Of a stretch of 64,000 nt of DNA, positions 19,558 through 28,599 are shown one piece after another. The stretch is from UBA6059 sp964351595 (lineage in GTDB: Bacteria; Bacteroidota; Bacteroidia; Cytophagales; Cyclobacteriaceae). Each line of letters starts with the position of its first letter. Within the stretch, counting starts at the first letter, position 1. The stretch covers positions 14,930 to 78,929 of the forward strand of contig CAYGOT010000015.1 of NCBI GenBank assembly GCA_964351595.1. Reading direction: 5' to 3'. The translations under genes and the position numbers were made by a program. Below the pieces are notes generated by a model. The model saw only the letters and a program-made list of their open reading frames with translations. It did not search any database and was not told the origin of the DNA.

Positions 19558-22313
19558 TGAAGAACCTAGCAAAATATACATCGGTCGCCTTTTTGTGGAT
19601 GCTCGTCAGCCAACTGGCGCATGCTCAGGCTCCCGCTTGGTCGGTAGACCCTACACAGTATCAAAACTCCATGAACATCACCGCACTGGTGCTCATCAAC
19701 CAACAAGAGCTGGATGATGATGCCGACTTGCTCGGAGCGTTTGTAGGGAATGAATTGCGCGGTGTGGCCAACATCAATGTGGCAGTGGCCTCCTCTGGTC
19801 GGAAGGTCGCCTTCCTGCAGGTATACAGCAACCTCAACGCAGGCGAGACGCTGAGCTTTAAGGCGTATGACGCGAGTGAAGATCTCATCACCGACGCGAT
19901 CACCGAGGTAGTCTTCAATAGTGATGACATCCTCGGCTCGACGGCTTCACCTTTCGTGATCACGGACAACAGTCCGCCCACCAATATCTCCCTGAGCAGC
20001 AATACGCTCCAGGAGGGAAGACCAGCCGGAGAGGTTGTAGGGACGTTAAGTACCACAGATCTGGATGGCGATGAGACGTTTGACTATGCATTGGCGACAG
20101 GAGATGGATCGACGAACAATGATTTCTTCACCATCGAAGGCAATGAGCTGAAAACAACACGCGCAGTGGACTTTGAGGACAATCAGTCACTGGCGGTGCG
20201 CATCAGTACGACCGACAGCCGAGGAGCGGTCTTCGAAAAGTCATTCACGATAGTGATCGGCAACACCAACGATCCGCCGACAGCCCTGGATCTGTCCAAT
20301 GCTACCCTACCGGAAAACACGCCTGTAGGTGCATTGATTGGTGAGTTTACCGTGACGGACGAAGATCAGGATGAGGAGTATGAGTTTACTCTCGTAGAAG
20401 GTGCTGGTGATGATGACAATGAAAAGTTCAACATTGTGTCCAATGACCTACGCCTCAACGCCCTACTGGATTTTGAGACTCAGACAGAATTGGCTATTAG
20501 AGTGCAGGCACAGAGTGATGAGGGCGGTGTGATTACCGTCTCCTTCGACCTCACCGTCACCAACGTCAATGAAGCTCCCTCTGCCCTGGAAGTCGACGGA
20601 CTACAGTTGGACGAGAACATTGCGGTAGGTACGACAGTCGCTACCCTTTCGGCAACTGATCAGGATGCTGGTGAAACATTTACCTACAGCCTGATTGGAA
20701 CAACAAATCCCGACCACACAGCTTTTGCGATAGCGGATGACCAACTGGTGACCGCCGCACCGATCAACTTTGAAGAGCAGGCCACCTATCGGGTCAACCT
20801 GCGGGTGACAGATAGTGGCGGCAACACTAAAGATGAGGACTTTGATTTCAGGATACTGGATCAGAATGATGCTCCGAGTGCGTTGCAATTGGATAAGCGT
20901 ACCATCCAGGAAAACTTAAGTCCTGGCATACTTGTCGGGCAGCTTTCGACTATCGATGAGGACGATAATGATCAGCATACCTACAGCTTTGCCACGGGCG
21001 AAGGAGATACCGACAATGGCCTCTTCATCATCTCCGGCAATCAGCTGCTGACCAATACAAGACTCGACTATGAGGAGGCGGATACGCATCCGGTGCGCAT
21101 CCAGACTTCAGATGGGGACGGCACTACCTCTGCCAGCTTTGTGCTATCGGTCATCAATACCAACGATGATCCTACAGGGCTCAATATTGACAACCAGACC
21201 ATAGCTGAGAACGCTGCAGTTGGCACGCTAGTCGGCACATTCGCGTTAGAAGATGTGGATATCGCACGGGCCGCCTACATTATGATCCCCGGAGCTAATG
21301 ACAATGCCAGCTTTGTCATTAATGGCGCAGAGTTGTTGAGCGCCGAGAGTTTTGACTTTGAGACAGACCAGTCGTACAACATCGATGTGCAGGCCTCTGA
21401 CGGGGATGGAGGGCTGATAGTGAGACGATTCGTCATCAGTATCATTGATGCTAACGACCGCCCGACTGCCATTTTATTTAGCGGTAACTCCATCAGCGAA
21501 GAAGCACCTATCGGCACCCTCGTCGGCGAGCTCACGACAGTGGATGTCGATACCGATGAGGAGTTTGTCTACGCGCTGGATAACCATGAGGATGTCTTTG
21601 CTATCGAGGAAAATCGCGTAGTGACGATTGCCGAACTAGAGTTTGACAATGCAGCCGCCTATGAGCTTCGGATCAGCACGACAGACAAGGCAGGCAGCTC
21701 GATCTTGCAGAGCTTCACCGTGCAGGTGGTTGAGGTCATACCGCCCAACAATCCTCCGGTGATTGATGATTTTGAATTTTCTGTTTCAGAAAATGTGGCC
21801 GCCGGTACGATCATCGGTGTTGTATCTGGTAGTGATCCAGATGATGATGCGGTCACCTACCGTCTGCAGCCGGGCTTTGACAATGAAGCTTTCGACTTTG
21901 ACGGTATCACCGGGTCAATCAGCTTGAGGAATACACTGGACTATGAGAGGCAAAGCAGCTATGACCTGACCGTAGAAGTCGTCGACAATGAGGGACTCAA
22001 AGACGAAGGTCGGGTGGTGATCCTCGTCGAGGATGAGATCGAGCCAGAGCTTTTGGCAAGCGACTTTCTCTCTGCCAATGATGATGGGTACAACGATACC
22101 TTCATCATTCAGAGCCCAGGCCTCTACAGCAGCTATCGACTCACCATCTCCAATGGCTCGCGTGTACAGGTTTTCTCAACGACGGGCTACAACAACGACT
22201 GGTCGGGTACTTCCGCAGATGGTGACCCATTGCCAGTCGGCCTCTACTACTACAGCCTGAAGTCCCCTGACGGCTCTATCGAATTCACCGGAACCATAAC
22301 CCTCGCGAGATAA
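19557..22313 (+). CDS. Cadherin-repeat surface protein with gliding-motility type B C-terminal sorting domain
   Basis: 918 aa. A signal peptide (ending AHAQ) is followed by one copy of the ELRG module also found twice in the upstream giant protein (about residues 28-135; DLLGAFVGNELRGVANI), then seven cadherin-like repeats of about 100 aa. Each repeat carries an ENxxxGTxVG strand and a DxDxxExFxYxL calcium-type motif (e.g. LPENTPVGALIGEF). The C-terminus matches the T9SS type B sorting domain: LSANDDGYNDTFII, then GYNNDWSG and GLYYYSLKSPDG. It is probably a calcium-bound surface adhesin exported by T9SS. Type B substrates usually need a PorP/SprF-like partner, which is encoded directly downstream. 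Confidence 0.93.
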   Translation: MKNLAKYTSVAFLWMLVSQLAHAQAPAWSVDPTQYQNSMNITALVLINQQELDDDADLLGAFVGNELRGVANINVAVASSGRKVAFLQVYSNLNAGETLSFKAYDASEDLITDAITEVVFNSDDILGSTASPFVITDNSPPTNISLSSNTLQEGRPAGEVVGTLSTTDLDGDETFDYALATGDGSTNNDFFTIEGNELKTTRAVDFEDNQSLAVRISTTDSRGAVFEKSFTIVIGNTNDPPTALDLSNATLPENTPVGALIGEFTVTDEDQDEEYEFTLVEGAGDDDNEKFNIVSNDLRLNALLDFETQTELAIRVQAQSDEGGVITVSFDLTVTNVNEAPSALEVDGLQLDENIAVGTTVATLSATDQDAGETFTYSLIGTTNPDHTAFAIADDQLVTAAPINFEEQATYRVNLRVTDSGGNTKDEDFDFRILDQNDAPSALQLDKRTIQENLSPGILVGQLSTIDEDDNDQHTYSFATGEGDTDNGLFIISGNQLLTNTRLDYEEADTHPVRIQTSDGDGTTSASFVLSVINTNDDPTGLNIDNQTIAENAAVGTLVGTFALEDVDIARAAYIMIPGANDNASFVINGAELLSAESFDFETDQSYNIDVQASDGDGGLIVRRFVISIIDANDRPTAILFSGNSISEEAPIGTLVGELTTVDVDTDEEFVYALDNHEDVFAIEENRVVTIAELEFDNAAAYELRISTTDKAGSSILQSFTVQVVEVIPPNNPPVIDDFEFSVSENVAAGTIIGVVSGSDPDDDAVTYRLQPGFDNEAFDFDGITGSISLRNTLDYERQSSYDLTVEVVDNEGLKDEGRVVILVEDEIEPELLASDFLSANDDGYNDTFIIQSPGLYSSYRLTISNGSRVQVFSTTGYNNDWSGTSADGDPLPVGLYYYSLKSPDGSIEFTGTITLAR

Positions 22314-22314
22314 G

Positions 22315-23208
22315 ATGAAACGATTCTACACAACCTCTGCCAAGTTTTTGTCCGCCATGGTACTGCTCATGGGTCTGCTTTCGAGCAGTCACCTTAGCGC
22401 ACAGACCATGTTTAGCAAGAACATCTACATCGCCAATCCAGCACGGATCAACCCAGCCTACATGGGTAGTCAGGGCAAGTTCTTCATGGGCTTTCAGTCC
22501 AGCATCGGTGGTGAAAATGAGTTTGACCTACCGACCTACTCCTCTATCAATGCACATTATGCACTTAAGAACAACCTGGGTATCGGCGTTAACTTCCTAT
22601 CGGAAAAGCAAGGGCCGATCTCCATCACTTCCGCCGATGGTGGTGCCAGCTACACCTCTACTTTTGGCGAAGATCATAGCCTGTCATTTGGTATGACTCT
22701 GGGCTTTTTTCGCAGTACCCTGAATGGTGATGTCTTCAGCGGCAATCCGTTAGTCAATCCTGATGATCCGCTACTAGCAGAAGGTTTTCTGGATGAATCC
22801 TATATGAAGCTGGGAGCAGGTATCGTCTATCGCTTCAAGAACCTGGAGTTAGGAATTGGTGCGCCATACCTCTTTCGTGGTGGTGAAAGCTTCAACCAGG
22901 CAGGTAATGCACTGCTCACCTACCACCTACCCGTTGAGGCTGCTAAGCTGACCTTTTCGCCAAGTGTATTCTATGAGATCAGACCCGATGAGCCTAATAT
23001 TTATGATGTTAACCTCCTATCGGAATGGAATAACATCGTCGGGCTACTCATCGGCTATCGCTCGAATGAAAGCCTCAATACCGGACTTTACATTAACACG
23101 GGCTTTGTCCAGATAGGCTACAACTACAACTCCGCCATGGGCAATGAGGTGCAAGCCATCAACGATGGAAATCATGAGTTGCTTGTCGCTATGCGACTGG
23201 CGAAGTGA
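22315..23208 (+). CDS. PorP/SprF-family T9SS outer membrane protein
   Basis: 297 aa. Signal peptide (to SAQ at about residue 30), then the family opening MFSKNIYIANPARINPAYMGSQGKFF and a beta-barrel pattern (IGVNFLSEKQGPIS, SFGMTLGFFRSTLNG) ending in a C-terminal strand. PorP/SprF proteins are about 300 aa and help place type B CTD substrates on the cell surface; several paralogues per genome are each linked to one substrate. The gene starts 2 nt after the stop of the type B CTD protein, so it is the probable dedicated partner. Palindromes follow its stop. Confidence 0.93.
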   Translation: MKRFYTTSAKFLSAMVLLMGLLSSSHLSAQTMFSKNIYIANPARINPAYMGSQGKFFMGFQSSIGGENEFDLPTYSSINAHYALKNNLGIGVNFLSEKQGPISITSADGGASYTSTFGEDHSLSFGMTLGFFRSTLNGDVFSGNPLVNPDDPLLAEGFLDESYMKLGAGIVYRFKNLELGIGAPYLFRGGESFNQAGNALLTYHLPVEAAKLTFSPSVFYEIRPDEPNIYDVNLLSEWNNIVGLLIGYRSNESLNTGLYINTGFVQIGYNYNSAMGNEVQAINDGNHELLVAMRLAK

Positions 23209-23215
23209 TGATAAA

Positions 23216-23248
23216 AAACCTTACAGGCTTTGAAAACCTGTAAGGTCT
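23216..23248. repeat. 33-bp palindrome after the PorP/SprF gene, possible terminator
   Basis: Core arms ACCTTACAGGCTTT and AAAACCTGTAAGGT around a central G, one mismatched pair. It resembles the 16+1+16 palindromes at 6651 and 37631 in its TTTGAAA centre. On the minus strand it is followed by a T-run, on the plus strand not, so terminator function for the PorP operon is uncertain. Confidence 0.6.
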
Positions 23249-23275
23249 CGAATGAAAAAATGGTCTAAAAGAATG

Positions 23276-23308
23276 AGATATCCGATATTTTGAAAATATC
23301 GGATATCT
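23276..23308. repeat. 33-bp perfect palindrome, AT-cored, second copy
   Basis: Left arm AGATATCCGATATTTT, central G, right arm its exact complement. It shares the ATCCGATATTTT core with 6253-6285, 17 kb away. It lies 23 bp before the start of the next gene. Confidence 0.8.
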
Positions 23309-23330
23309 GTAAGATCAAAACTGAAGAAAC

Positions 23331-23939
23331 ATGAACTCGGATCAAGACAAGCCTGACAAAGCCAGCGAAGAGCAAAAGAAAATACCCAAAATACCAACAC
23401 CAGCACCTCCCCCAAAGTTGAAAGATATACCTATGAATGAAGGCCCCTACCTACGATGGACTTACGGTTTCCTGGTTACGGTCTTTCTTCTGCTATTCTT
23501 CTTTAGCAACCAGACCATCTTCAATTTGGAGTACGGCACGACCATCGGCACCTACGACGATGCAGACCTCTCTTATAAAGTCGACGGACAGGAAATCATC
23601 CACCATAATGTCAGAAAATATAGTTACAAGTACAGTAGCAACAACAGGACAAAATTCTCCGGTGGAACTCGGCTCTTCGTTCAGGTGATCAACTACAAAA
23701 AAGACAATCCGAAAGAGTATGTTCTAAGTTTTGCTATTGGGGGAGTTTTGGCTGAACCGGGTGGTGCTACTTTTCACAATTGCTCACTTCTATTGATCAT
23801 TATCCTCGGTGTTATTAATTTCTTCTTCTACCGCTGGGCAAGGACTGGTGCGCTGAAAAGATGGTTCGAACGAAGACTCTATGCCGCACAGCTAGAACGT
23901 GAAGCTCGACAAGCTAATAGGAAGTCAGGTAAGCCCTAA
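23331..23939 (+). CDS. Small membrane protein of unknown function
   Basis: 202 aa, not recognised. A proline- and lysine-rich N-terminus (IPKIPTPAPPPKLKDIP) precedes a first hydrophobic helix (FLVTVFLLLFFFSNQTIF, about residues 49-66). A roughly 90-residue loop rich in Tyr, Asn and Lys follows, then a second helix (LLLIIILGVINFFFYRW, about 155-172) and a basic, arginine-rich tail (KRWFERRLYAAQLEREARQ). The likely topology is both ends in the cytoplasm with the loop outside. It stands alone between two palindromes and the convergent OmpA-like gene. Confidence 0.75.
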   Translation: MNSDQDKPDKASEEQKKIPKIPTPAPPPKLKDIPMNEGPYLRWTYGFLVTVFLLLFFFSNQTIFNLEYGTTIGTYDDADLSYKVDGQEIIHHNVRKYSYKYSSNNRTKFSGGTRLFVQVINYKKDNPKEYVLSFAIGGVLAEPGGATFHNCSLLLIIILGVINFFFYRWARTGALKRWFERRLYAAQLEREARQANRKSGKP

Positions 23940-23982
23940 TAAGTGCAGAATATACATCTGCAGAGTCTTATATTCGACCCAA

Positions 23983-25224
23983 CTATCGCGAAAGGATTCG
24001 GATTTCTACCCTCCTATTTATTTTACCTTCCTCTATATCCTTTGTGACAATCAAAGGTTTTTGATGGCCCCAGCCTTTTGTTTCGATACTGCTTCTCGCT
24101 ACTCCTTGGCTAACAAGATAGGCTTTAGCTGATTTGACTCTTTGCTCTGACAATACCAGATTCTTTTTAGCACTACCGCGCTGATCGGTATGACCTTCTA
24201 ATAGAATCCGCAAGCCAGGCTTGTTCTTCATTATTGCCGCCAAATTATCCAATTCCCTTTCAGCTTCCGGCTTAATATCTGATTTTCCCAAGTCGAAAAT
24301 CAAGTGAGTTAGCACAAATTGATCATTTTTCTCGATTTGGTCCTCCAGGCTAGGGTTCTCTACTTCCGCCAAGACTATGCTCTCCGCTTCCATTTGACCA
24401 GTGCTCGCCAATTTGAATACTTCAGCCTGCTTTACTTCTGTTGGATTAATTGCGACAGTAGGTTTTGAATTTGGTACTAAAGTATAGGTGGTTTTCTTTT
24501 TGTTGCTTGAGTTGTGGTTAATTGAATCAGCGACACTTGCTAAACAGTTGGACCACAACACCTTGTAAGTGCCCAACTGCGCTAAAGGTATTTCTTCTTG
24601 ATTATCATAGGCTAGTTTTTCACCATCCAGAAACCATTCTATTTTATCTAGCTCACCAAAACAGCCAGATTTGAGCAAACTTGTTTTCAAGAATTCACTT
24701 GAGCCCTTTTCTACCTTTGAAAGTGTCACTTTTTTCTCTGGGTCGGGGTTGCCCACTTTCAATACGGCAAAAGCATGTTCGGGTTCACACCTTGGCCTAA
24801 AGACATTGTTTTTACAAGAGTAGTCTAATGTAGACCCCATGGTTATATAGTAGATGCCATCTTTAGTAGGTGCCTTAAACCTATGTGTGGATGATATTCT
24901 ATCGAATTGATAGCCATAGTAGCTTTTGGCACAAACTGAAGTGTGACCCCTAATTCCCCAGTAGACTTGTACGATACAATCAGGACAATAATCCCCACTG
25001 CGCTTAGATTCAACACTAGTCGTAATCTTGACTGCTGCTCCTTTTTCTACAGCCAGGTAAGTAGTCGCCTTGCCGTTCATGGTTACATTGGAAAAAGTAA
25101 TTTCTCTAGAAGCATTATAAGTAGGCTTGACTACTGGAGGGGTAATAAAGTCACACTGCGCAAATGAGTCATGGCATCCGAATACAAGAAATAGAATTGA
25201 GCAAAAAAGTATACTTCTCATCAC
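23983..25224 (-). CDS. OmpA-family peptidoglycan-binding protein
   Basis: 413 aa. Signal peptide MMRSILFCSILFLVFGCHDSFAQ, then an unrecognised cysteine-rich region to about residue 290 (CPDC, CAKSYYG and CKNNVFRPRC are visible). The C-terminal 110 residues form an OmpA_C domain: THLIFDLGKSDIKPEAERELD and the peptidoglycan-binding signature EGHTDQRGSAKKNLVLSEQR. It is probably an outer membrane lipid- or barrel-independent protein that contacts peptidoglycan. The N-terminal region may bind an extracellular ligand. It is more AT-rich than the T9SS operon and lies next to an integrase, so it may belong to an integrated segment; this is inference. Confidence 0.9.
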   Translation of the reverse strand: MMRSILFCSILFLVFGCHDSFAQCDFITPPVVKPTYNASREITFSNVTMNGKATTYLAVEKGAAVKITTSVESKRSGDYCPDCIVQVYWGIRGHTSVCAKSYYGYQFDRISSTHRFKAPTKDGIYYITMGSTLDYSCKNNVFRPRCEPEHAFAVLKVGNPDPEKKVTLSKVEKGSSEFLKTSLLKSGCFGELDKIEWFLDGEKLAYDNQEEIPLAQLGTYKVLWSNCLASVADSINHNSSNKKKTTYTLVPNSKPTVAINPTEVKQAEVFKLASTGQMEAESIVLAEVENPSLEDQIEKNDQFVLTHLIFDLGKSDIKPEAERELDNLAAIMKNKPGLRILLEGHTDQRGSAKKNLVLSEQRVKSAKAYLVSQGVARSSIETKGWGHQKPLIVTKDIEEGKINRRVEIRILSR

Positions 25225-25534
25225 TTATAGAGATCACTTAATGTATGCGCGCATTGTAGAAACTGTATTTATTAGTACCTTCATTATTCCTTATTAGGAT
25301 GCACTCGACTCTGTTCTAAGTAAGTAAAGTAGCGAAATGTGTCGGTGCATCCAAGGTTGTCGCAAGCCAGGTCTGTCTATTCACCGAATGGACAATTAGG
25401 TTTTTTTGATACATCCTGTTGCATCTGCTGATCTAAGCTCGAATCTACTACCAGCTTCTTCAACTGAGCACTTACCTAAAAGTGCTAAAGCAACTCATAG
25501 AAGGAGCATTAATCAATATTGGGGTTTATGAACT
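25225..25534. other. Intergenic region between OmpA-like and integrase genes
   Basis: 310 bp without a credible ORF, repeat or clear terminator. It is the promoter side of the OmpA-like gene and the 3' side of the integrase gene. Nothing further is recognised. Confidence 0.5.
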
Positions 25535-26764
25535 TTACAAATCATTAATAATTTGATCATTAAAATCATCGATCTTTTCACTTCCTAGACTGGCAAGATA
25601 AACCTGAGTGGTTTTGATGCTTTGATGTCCAAGCATCTCACTTATAGCCGTGAGTGGGATTGATTTATTATTGGCCAGTGAGGCAAATGAATGCCTTGAA
25701 ACATAAGACGTCAGGTGTTCTTCGATTCCCACCTTATCCGCTAATCGCTTTAGACGTTTATTATAGGCTATAAGTGCATAATGAACTTCTTCGTTTTGCT
25801 TTTCTGGATCTTCTGATTTAATTATCGGCAGTATGTAATCATCAGCTTTCTTTCCTTGCGTGTAGACTTCAAGAATAACATCTAATTGTTTTGATATCTT
25901 AATATCATAGTGTTTTCCAGTCTTCCTACGGCGATACTGTATTCGACCATCAATTCTATTATTCATTTTTAAATGCGCCAAATCGGCAAATGAGGCTCCC
26001 ATTAGATAAAAACTGATCAAGAAATAATTTCTTGCATCAAAAAGCACATCATCTTTTGATAGCTCGACTCCTACGATTTTCTCAATTTGGGCAAAGCTTA
26101 TGGCACGCTTCTTCGTAGGTGTTGTTTTGATGGTATACTGAGAAAAAGGATAGCGATTGGGTTCGACCACTCCTTCCTTAATAGCCTTATTGAAAATTGC
26201 CCGAATCGTACGCATATAAACGGCAAGACCATTCAACTCTAATCCTCTGGCTAAGTAACTCTCTTCAAACTTTACAAGAAAATCGTAGGTCAATTCCTCA
26301 AAAGGAAAATCGACATCATTTGTATGATTCTTCACCTCCCTCAAGACATTCTTATAGCTTCTTGCATTCCCTATCCTTCCATTGCTAATGAATCGATTAA
26401 TCAGGTCTTTGGTATAGGAATAGAATGTGACCTTGGAAGAAGCTCCTAAGATTCTTTGCTTCACCCCTGCTATACCAAGTTGATCAAGTTCACCTGACTC
26501 TTCTAGTTTGGTGATTAAAGCAAGCGCTTCCGATCTCTTTTTGAAAAGGATGTTATTGACTCGGCTGACATTATCAAATCCTTTGAATGAAGTTTTGATT
26601 TGGCCTTTCTTGATATCCCAAAATTTCTCAGGCACTTCGAACCCCGAACTTATTGATGTGGTTCTCCTTTTGTGTGTCAACCGATAAATAATCGGATATT
26701 CACCGCTCTTCTTCGGCCTTCGTTTGTCTAAATGTAATTTGAAGTGTGTTTTCATAATTTGCAC
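25535..26764 (-). CDS. Tyrosine recombinase (Bacteroidota phage-integrase-like, SAM-like N-terminal domain)
   Basis: 409 aa (start at 26764 or the second Met at 26755). N-terminal arm-binding part (HFKLHLDKRRPKKSGEYPIIYRLTHKRR), SAM-like core-binding domain (about residues 110-205) and catalytic domain (about 220-400). Visible catalytic residues: the RRRKTGKHYDI lysine strand, YVSRHSFAS (Arg, His), LGHQSIKTTQVYLASL (His and nucleophilic Tyr). The position normally held by the first catalytic arginine reads MGASFADLAHL, with no Arg, a variation known in some Bacteroidota recombinases. It catalyses site-specific DNA integration or inversion. It lies about 100 bp from a tRNA-Met 3' fragment, the probable attachment site, and is AT-rich. 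Confidence 0.93.
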   Translation of the reverse strand: MQIMKTHFKLHLDKRRPKKSGEYPIIYRLTHKRRTTSISSGFEVPEKFWDIKKGQIKTSFKGFDNVSRVNNILFKKRSEALALITKLEESGELDQLGIAGVKQRILGASSKVTFYSYTKDLINRFISNGRIGNARSYKNVLREVKNHTNDVDFPFEELTYDFLVKFEESYLARGLELNGLAVYMRTIRAIFNKAIKEGVVEPNRYPFSQYTIKTTPTKKRAISFAQIEKIVGVELSKDDVLFDARNYFLISFYLMGASFADLAHLKMNNRIDGRIQYRRRKTGKHYDIKISKQLDVILEVYTQGKKADDYILPIIKSEDPEKQNEEVHYALIAYNKRLKRLADKVGIEEHLTSYVSRHSFASLANNKSIPLTAISEMLGHQSIKTTQVYLASLGSEKIDDFNDQIINDL

Positions 26765-26869
26765 GCAATTTGCACGCGTTTTTTGATATCATTCAAAATA
26801 AAGGTACTTCAAATAGCGGTTAAAAGGCCTTTATTCATCGATTAAATGAATATTTATCCAAATTCCACA

Positions 26870-26914
26870 TGACTCATAATCAGTAAGTCCCTGGTTCGAG
26901 CCCAGGTGGGCCCA
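26870..26914 (+). pseudogene. 3' fragment of a tRNA-Met (CAT) gene, probable att site
   Basis: The sequence runs from the anticodon arm (loop CTCATAA, anticodon CAT) through a perfect T-arm (CCTGGTTCGAGCCCAGG) to the acceptor strand TGGGCCC plus discriminator A. No D-arm or 5' acceptor strand precedes it: upstream is AT-rich DNA leading to the integrase. The break inside the anticodon arm is where many tyrosine recombinases cross over, so this is most likely an attachment site left by integration. Confidence 0.75.
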
Positions 26915-26924
26915 CTGATTTTAG

Positions 26925-26964
26925 AAACCTCATCATGGATAATCATGATGAGGTTTTCTTTTTT
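26925..26964 (+). terminator. Rho-independent terminator after the tRNA fragment
   Basis: Stem AAACCTCATCATG / CATGATGAGGTTT with a 6-nt loop, followed by TCTTTTTT. Confidence 0.75.
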
Positions 26965-27017
26965 AATAATATCCAAGTCGGGAAGCATGTTCCGTAGGTG
27001 TGCAATGACTTTCGGGA

Positions 27018-27036
27018 AGCCCAGGTGGGCCCACCA
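27018..27036 (+). repeat. Second tRNA 3' end copy (direct repeat of att core)
   Basis: AGCCCAGGTGGGCCCAC repeats the 17 bp at 26899-26915 exactly and here continues into an encoded CCA. It lacks the T-loop and anticodon arm. It is followed by another terminator, as expected behind a real tRNA gene, so it is probably the chromosomal remnant of the same tRNA end. Confidence 0.65.
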
Positions 27037-27040
27037 CCAC

Positions 27041-27074
27041 AAAGCCTCTCTTCTATTTGTTGGGAGGCTTTTTT
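27041..27074 (+). terminator. Rho-independent terminator
   Basis: Stem AAAGCCTC / GAGGCTTT with a 15-nt loop and a following T-run, directly behind the second tRNA end. Confidence 0.7.
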
Positions 27075-27144
27075 ACTTTCTGGATTTTCACTTCCGCTTA
27101 CAAAGAGTTCCTAAAGGGCTAATTGAGGTTAATTTATAGTCAGA

Positions 27145-28599
27145 TTGACTATAAGTTACTACATTGGACAATTAATATTAAAAACTCTGGAAACCTTGGA
27201 AACGCAAAAGACCAATAATACCTACATCATACTCATCGCTTGTGTTGCGACGCTCGGCGGTTTTCTATTCGGATTTGACAGTGGTGTAATTAATGGAACC
27301 GTAAAGGGTATCGAAAAAGCATTCAACGCCAGCGATATTGGTAGCGGATTCAATGTAGCCTCTATGCTGCTAGGCTGTGCTGTGGGGGCCTATTTTGCAG
27401 GTACGCTGGCGGATAAGTTTGGACGAAAAACGATGCTACTCATCTCATCCATCCTATTTCTCATTTCAGCATGGGGTTCAGGCATTGCGGTAGCCTCGTC
27501 TGAGTTCATCGTCTACAGAATCATCGGCGGATTAGCTGTGGGTGCAGCCTCTGTGATGGCACCCGCCTACATTGCAGAGATCGCCCCGGCTAATTATCGA
27601 GGAGCATTGGCCACAGTGCAACAAATTGCCATTATTTCAGGCCTCTTCTTTAGCTTCATTAGTAATTACGTCCTTGCCAATATATCAGGATCTGCATTGA
27701 ATATACTCTGGTTAGATTTCGAGACCTGGCGCTGGATGTTTTGGGTTGAGCTAGCTCCGGCTGGGACATTCTTGATTGCCCTGCTTTTCATACCTGAAAG
27801 CCCTCGATTCCTGGTCGCCACGCAAAAGAACGAGAAGGCGTTAAAAGTGCTATGTAAACTGTATGGAGACCAACAAGGTGCAGAGAAACTAAAAGAGATT
27901 GATGCCTCCATGGCCAAAGACCATCACAAGCCGAGGTTGTCTGACTTGTACGACAAAACATTGGGGAGAATCCGGCCTATCGTGTGGGTAGGTATAGGGC
28001 TAGCCACTTTCCAGCAGTTGGTAGGAATCAATGTAGTCTTTTACTATGGTGCTGTGCTTTGGCAGGCTGTCGGCTTTGGTGAGAGTGATGCCCTGTTGAT
28101 CAATGTGGTATCCGGTGGATTGAGCATTGCTGCGGTTGTGCTCTCACTTCTATTGGTAGACAAAATGGGTCGAAAGCCAATCTTAACGATCGGCTCTGTG
28201 GGTATGTCCGCCACATTGGCCTTAGTGGTTGTGGCTTTTTCAACAGGATCGCTGGATAGCAGCAATACGCTTCAGCTCAGTGATAATATGGGTGTGTTGG
28301 CACTTGTAGCTGCCAACCTGTATGTAGTATTCTTCAACTTTTCATGGGGCCCTGTCATGTGGGTAATGCTAGGTGAAATGTTCCCGAACCAGATTAGAGG
28401 CTCAGGACTGGCCGTTTCAGGACTAGCGCAATGGGTAGCTAACTTTGCCATCACCTTGACTTTTCCGCTACTATTGGCCGGCACTGGTTTAGCAAGCGCG
28501 TACAGTCTATACACCCTATGTGCGGTCATTTCCATATTCTTTGTGGCGAAGTTTGTATATGAGACGAAGGGAAAAGAGCTGGAAGAAATGGAGGGATAA
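27145..28599 (+). CDS. MFS sugar:proton symporter (sugar porter family)
   Basis: 484 aa in the longest frame, which has no ATG before the first helix; it could begin at TTG 27145 or TTG 27196. Twelve hydrophobic segments. Sugar porter signatures are present: FLFGFDSGVINGT in helix 1, DKFGRKTMLL after helix 2, the PESPRFLV motif before the central loop, QQLVGINVVFYYG in helix 7, DKMGRKPIL, a WGPVMWVMLGEMFPNQIRG segment in helix 10 and a C-terminal YETKGKELEEME. It imports a monosaccharide (glucose, xylose or similar) across the inner membrane. Its neighbours do not reveal the sugar. Its promoter side carries the tRNA remnants. Confidence 0.93.
   Translation: MTISYYIGQLILKTLETLETQKTNNTYIILIACVATLGGFLFGFDSGVINGTVKGIEKAFNASDIGSGFNVASMLLGCAVGAYFAGTLADKFGRKTMLLISSILFLISAWGSGIAVASSEFIVYRIIGGLAVGAASVMAPAYIAEIAPANYRGALATVQQIAIISGLFFSFISNYVLANISGSALNILWLDFETWRWMFWVELAPAGTFLIALLFIPESPRFLVATQKNEKALKVLCKLYGDQQGAEKLKEIDASMAKDHHKPRLSDLYDKTLGRIRPIVWVGIGLATFQQLVGINVVFYYGAVLWQAVGFGESDALLINVVSGGLSIAAVVLSLLLVDKMGRKPILTIGSVGMSATLALVVVAFSTGSLDSSNTLQLSDNMGVLALVAANLYVVFFNFSWGPVMWVMLGEMFPNQIRGSGLAVSGLAQWVANFAITLTFPLLLAGTGLASAYSLYTLCAVISIFFVAKFVYETKGKELEEMEG

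Noticed and set aside
26870..26914. Intact tRNA-Met gene
   Set aside because: Only the 3' part from the anticodon arm exists; D-arm and 5' acceptor strand are missing.
26854..27042. Minus-strand reading frame over the tRNA remnants
   Set aside because: It covers two tRNA ends and a terminator; it is explained by RNA gene sequence.
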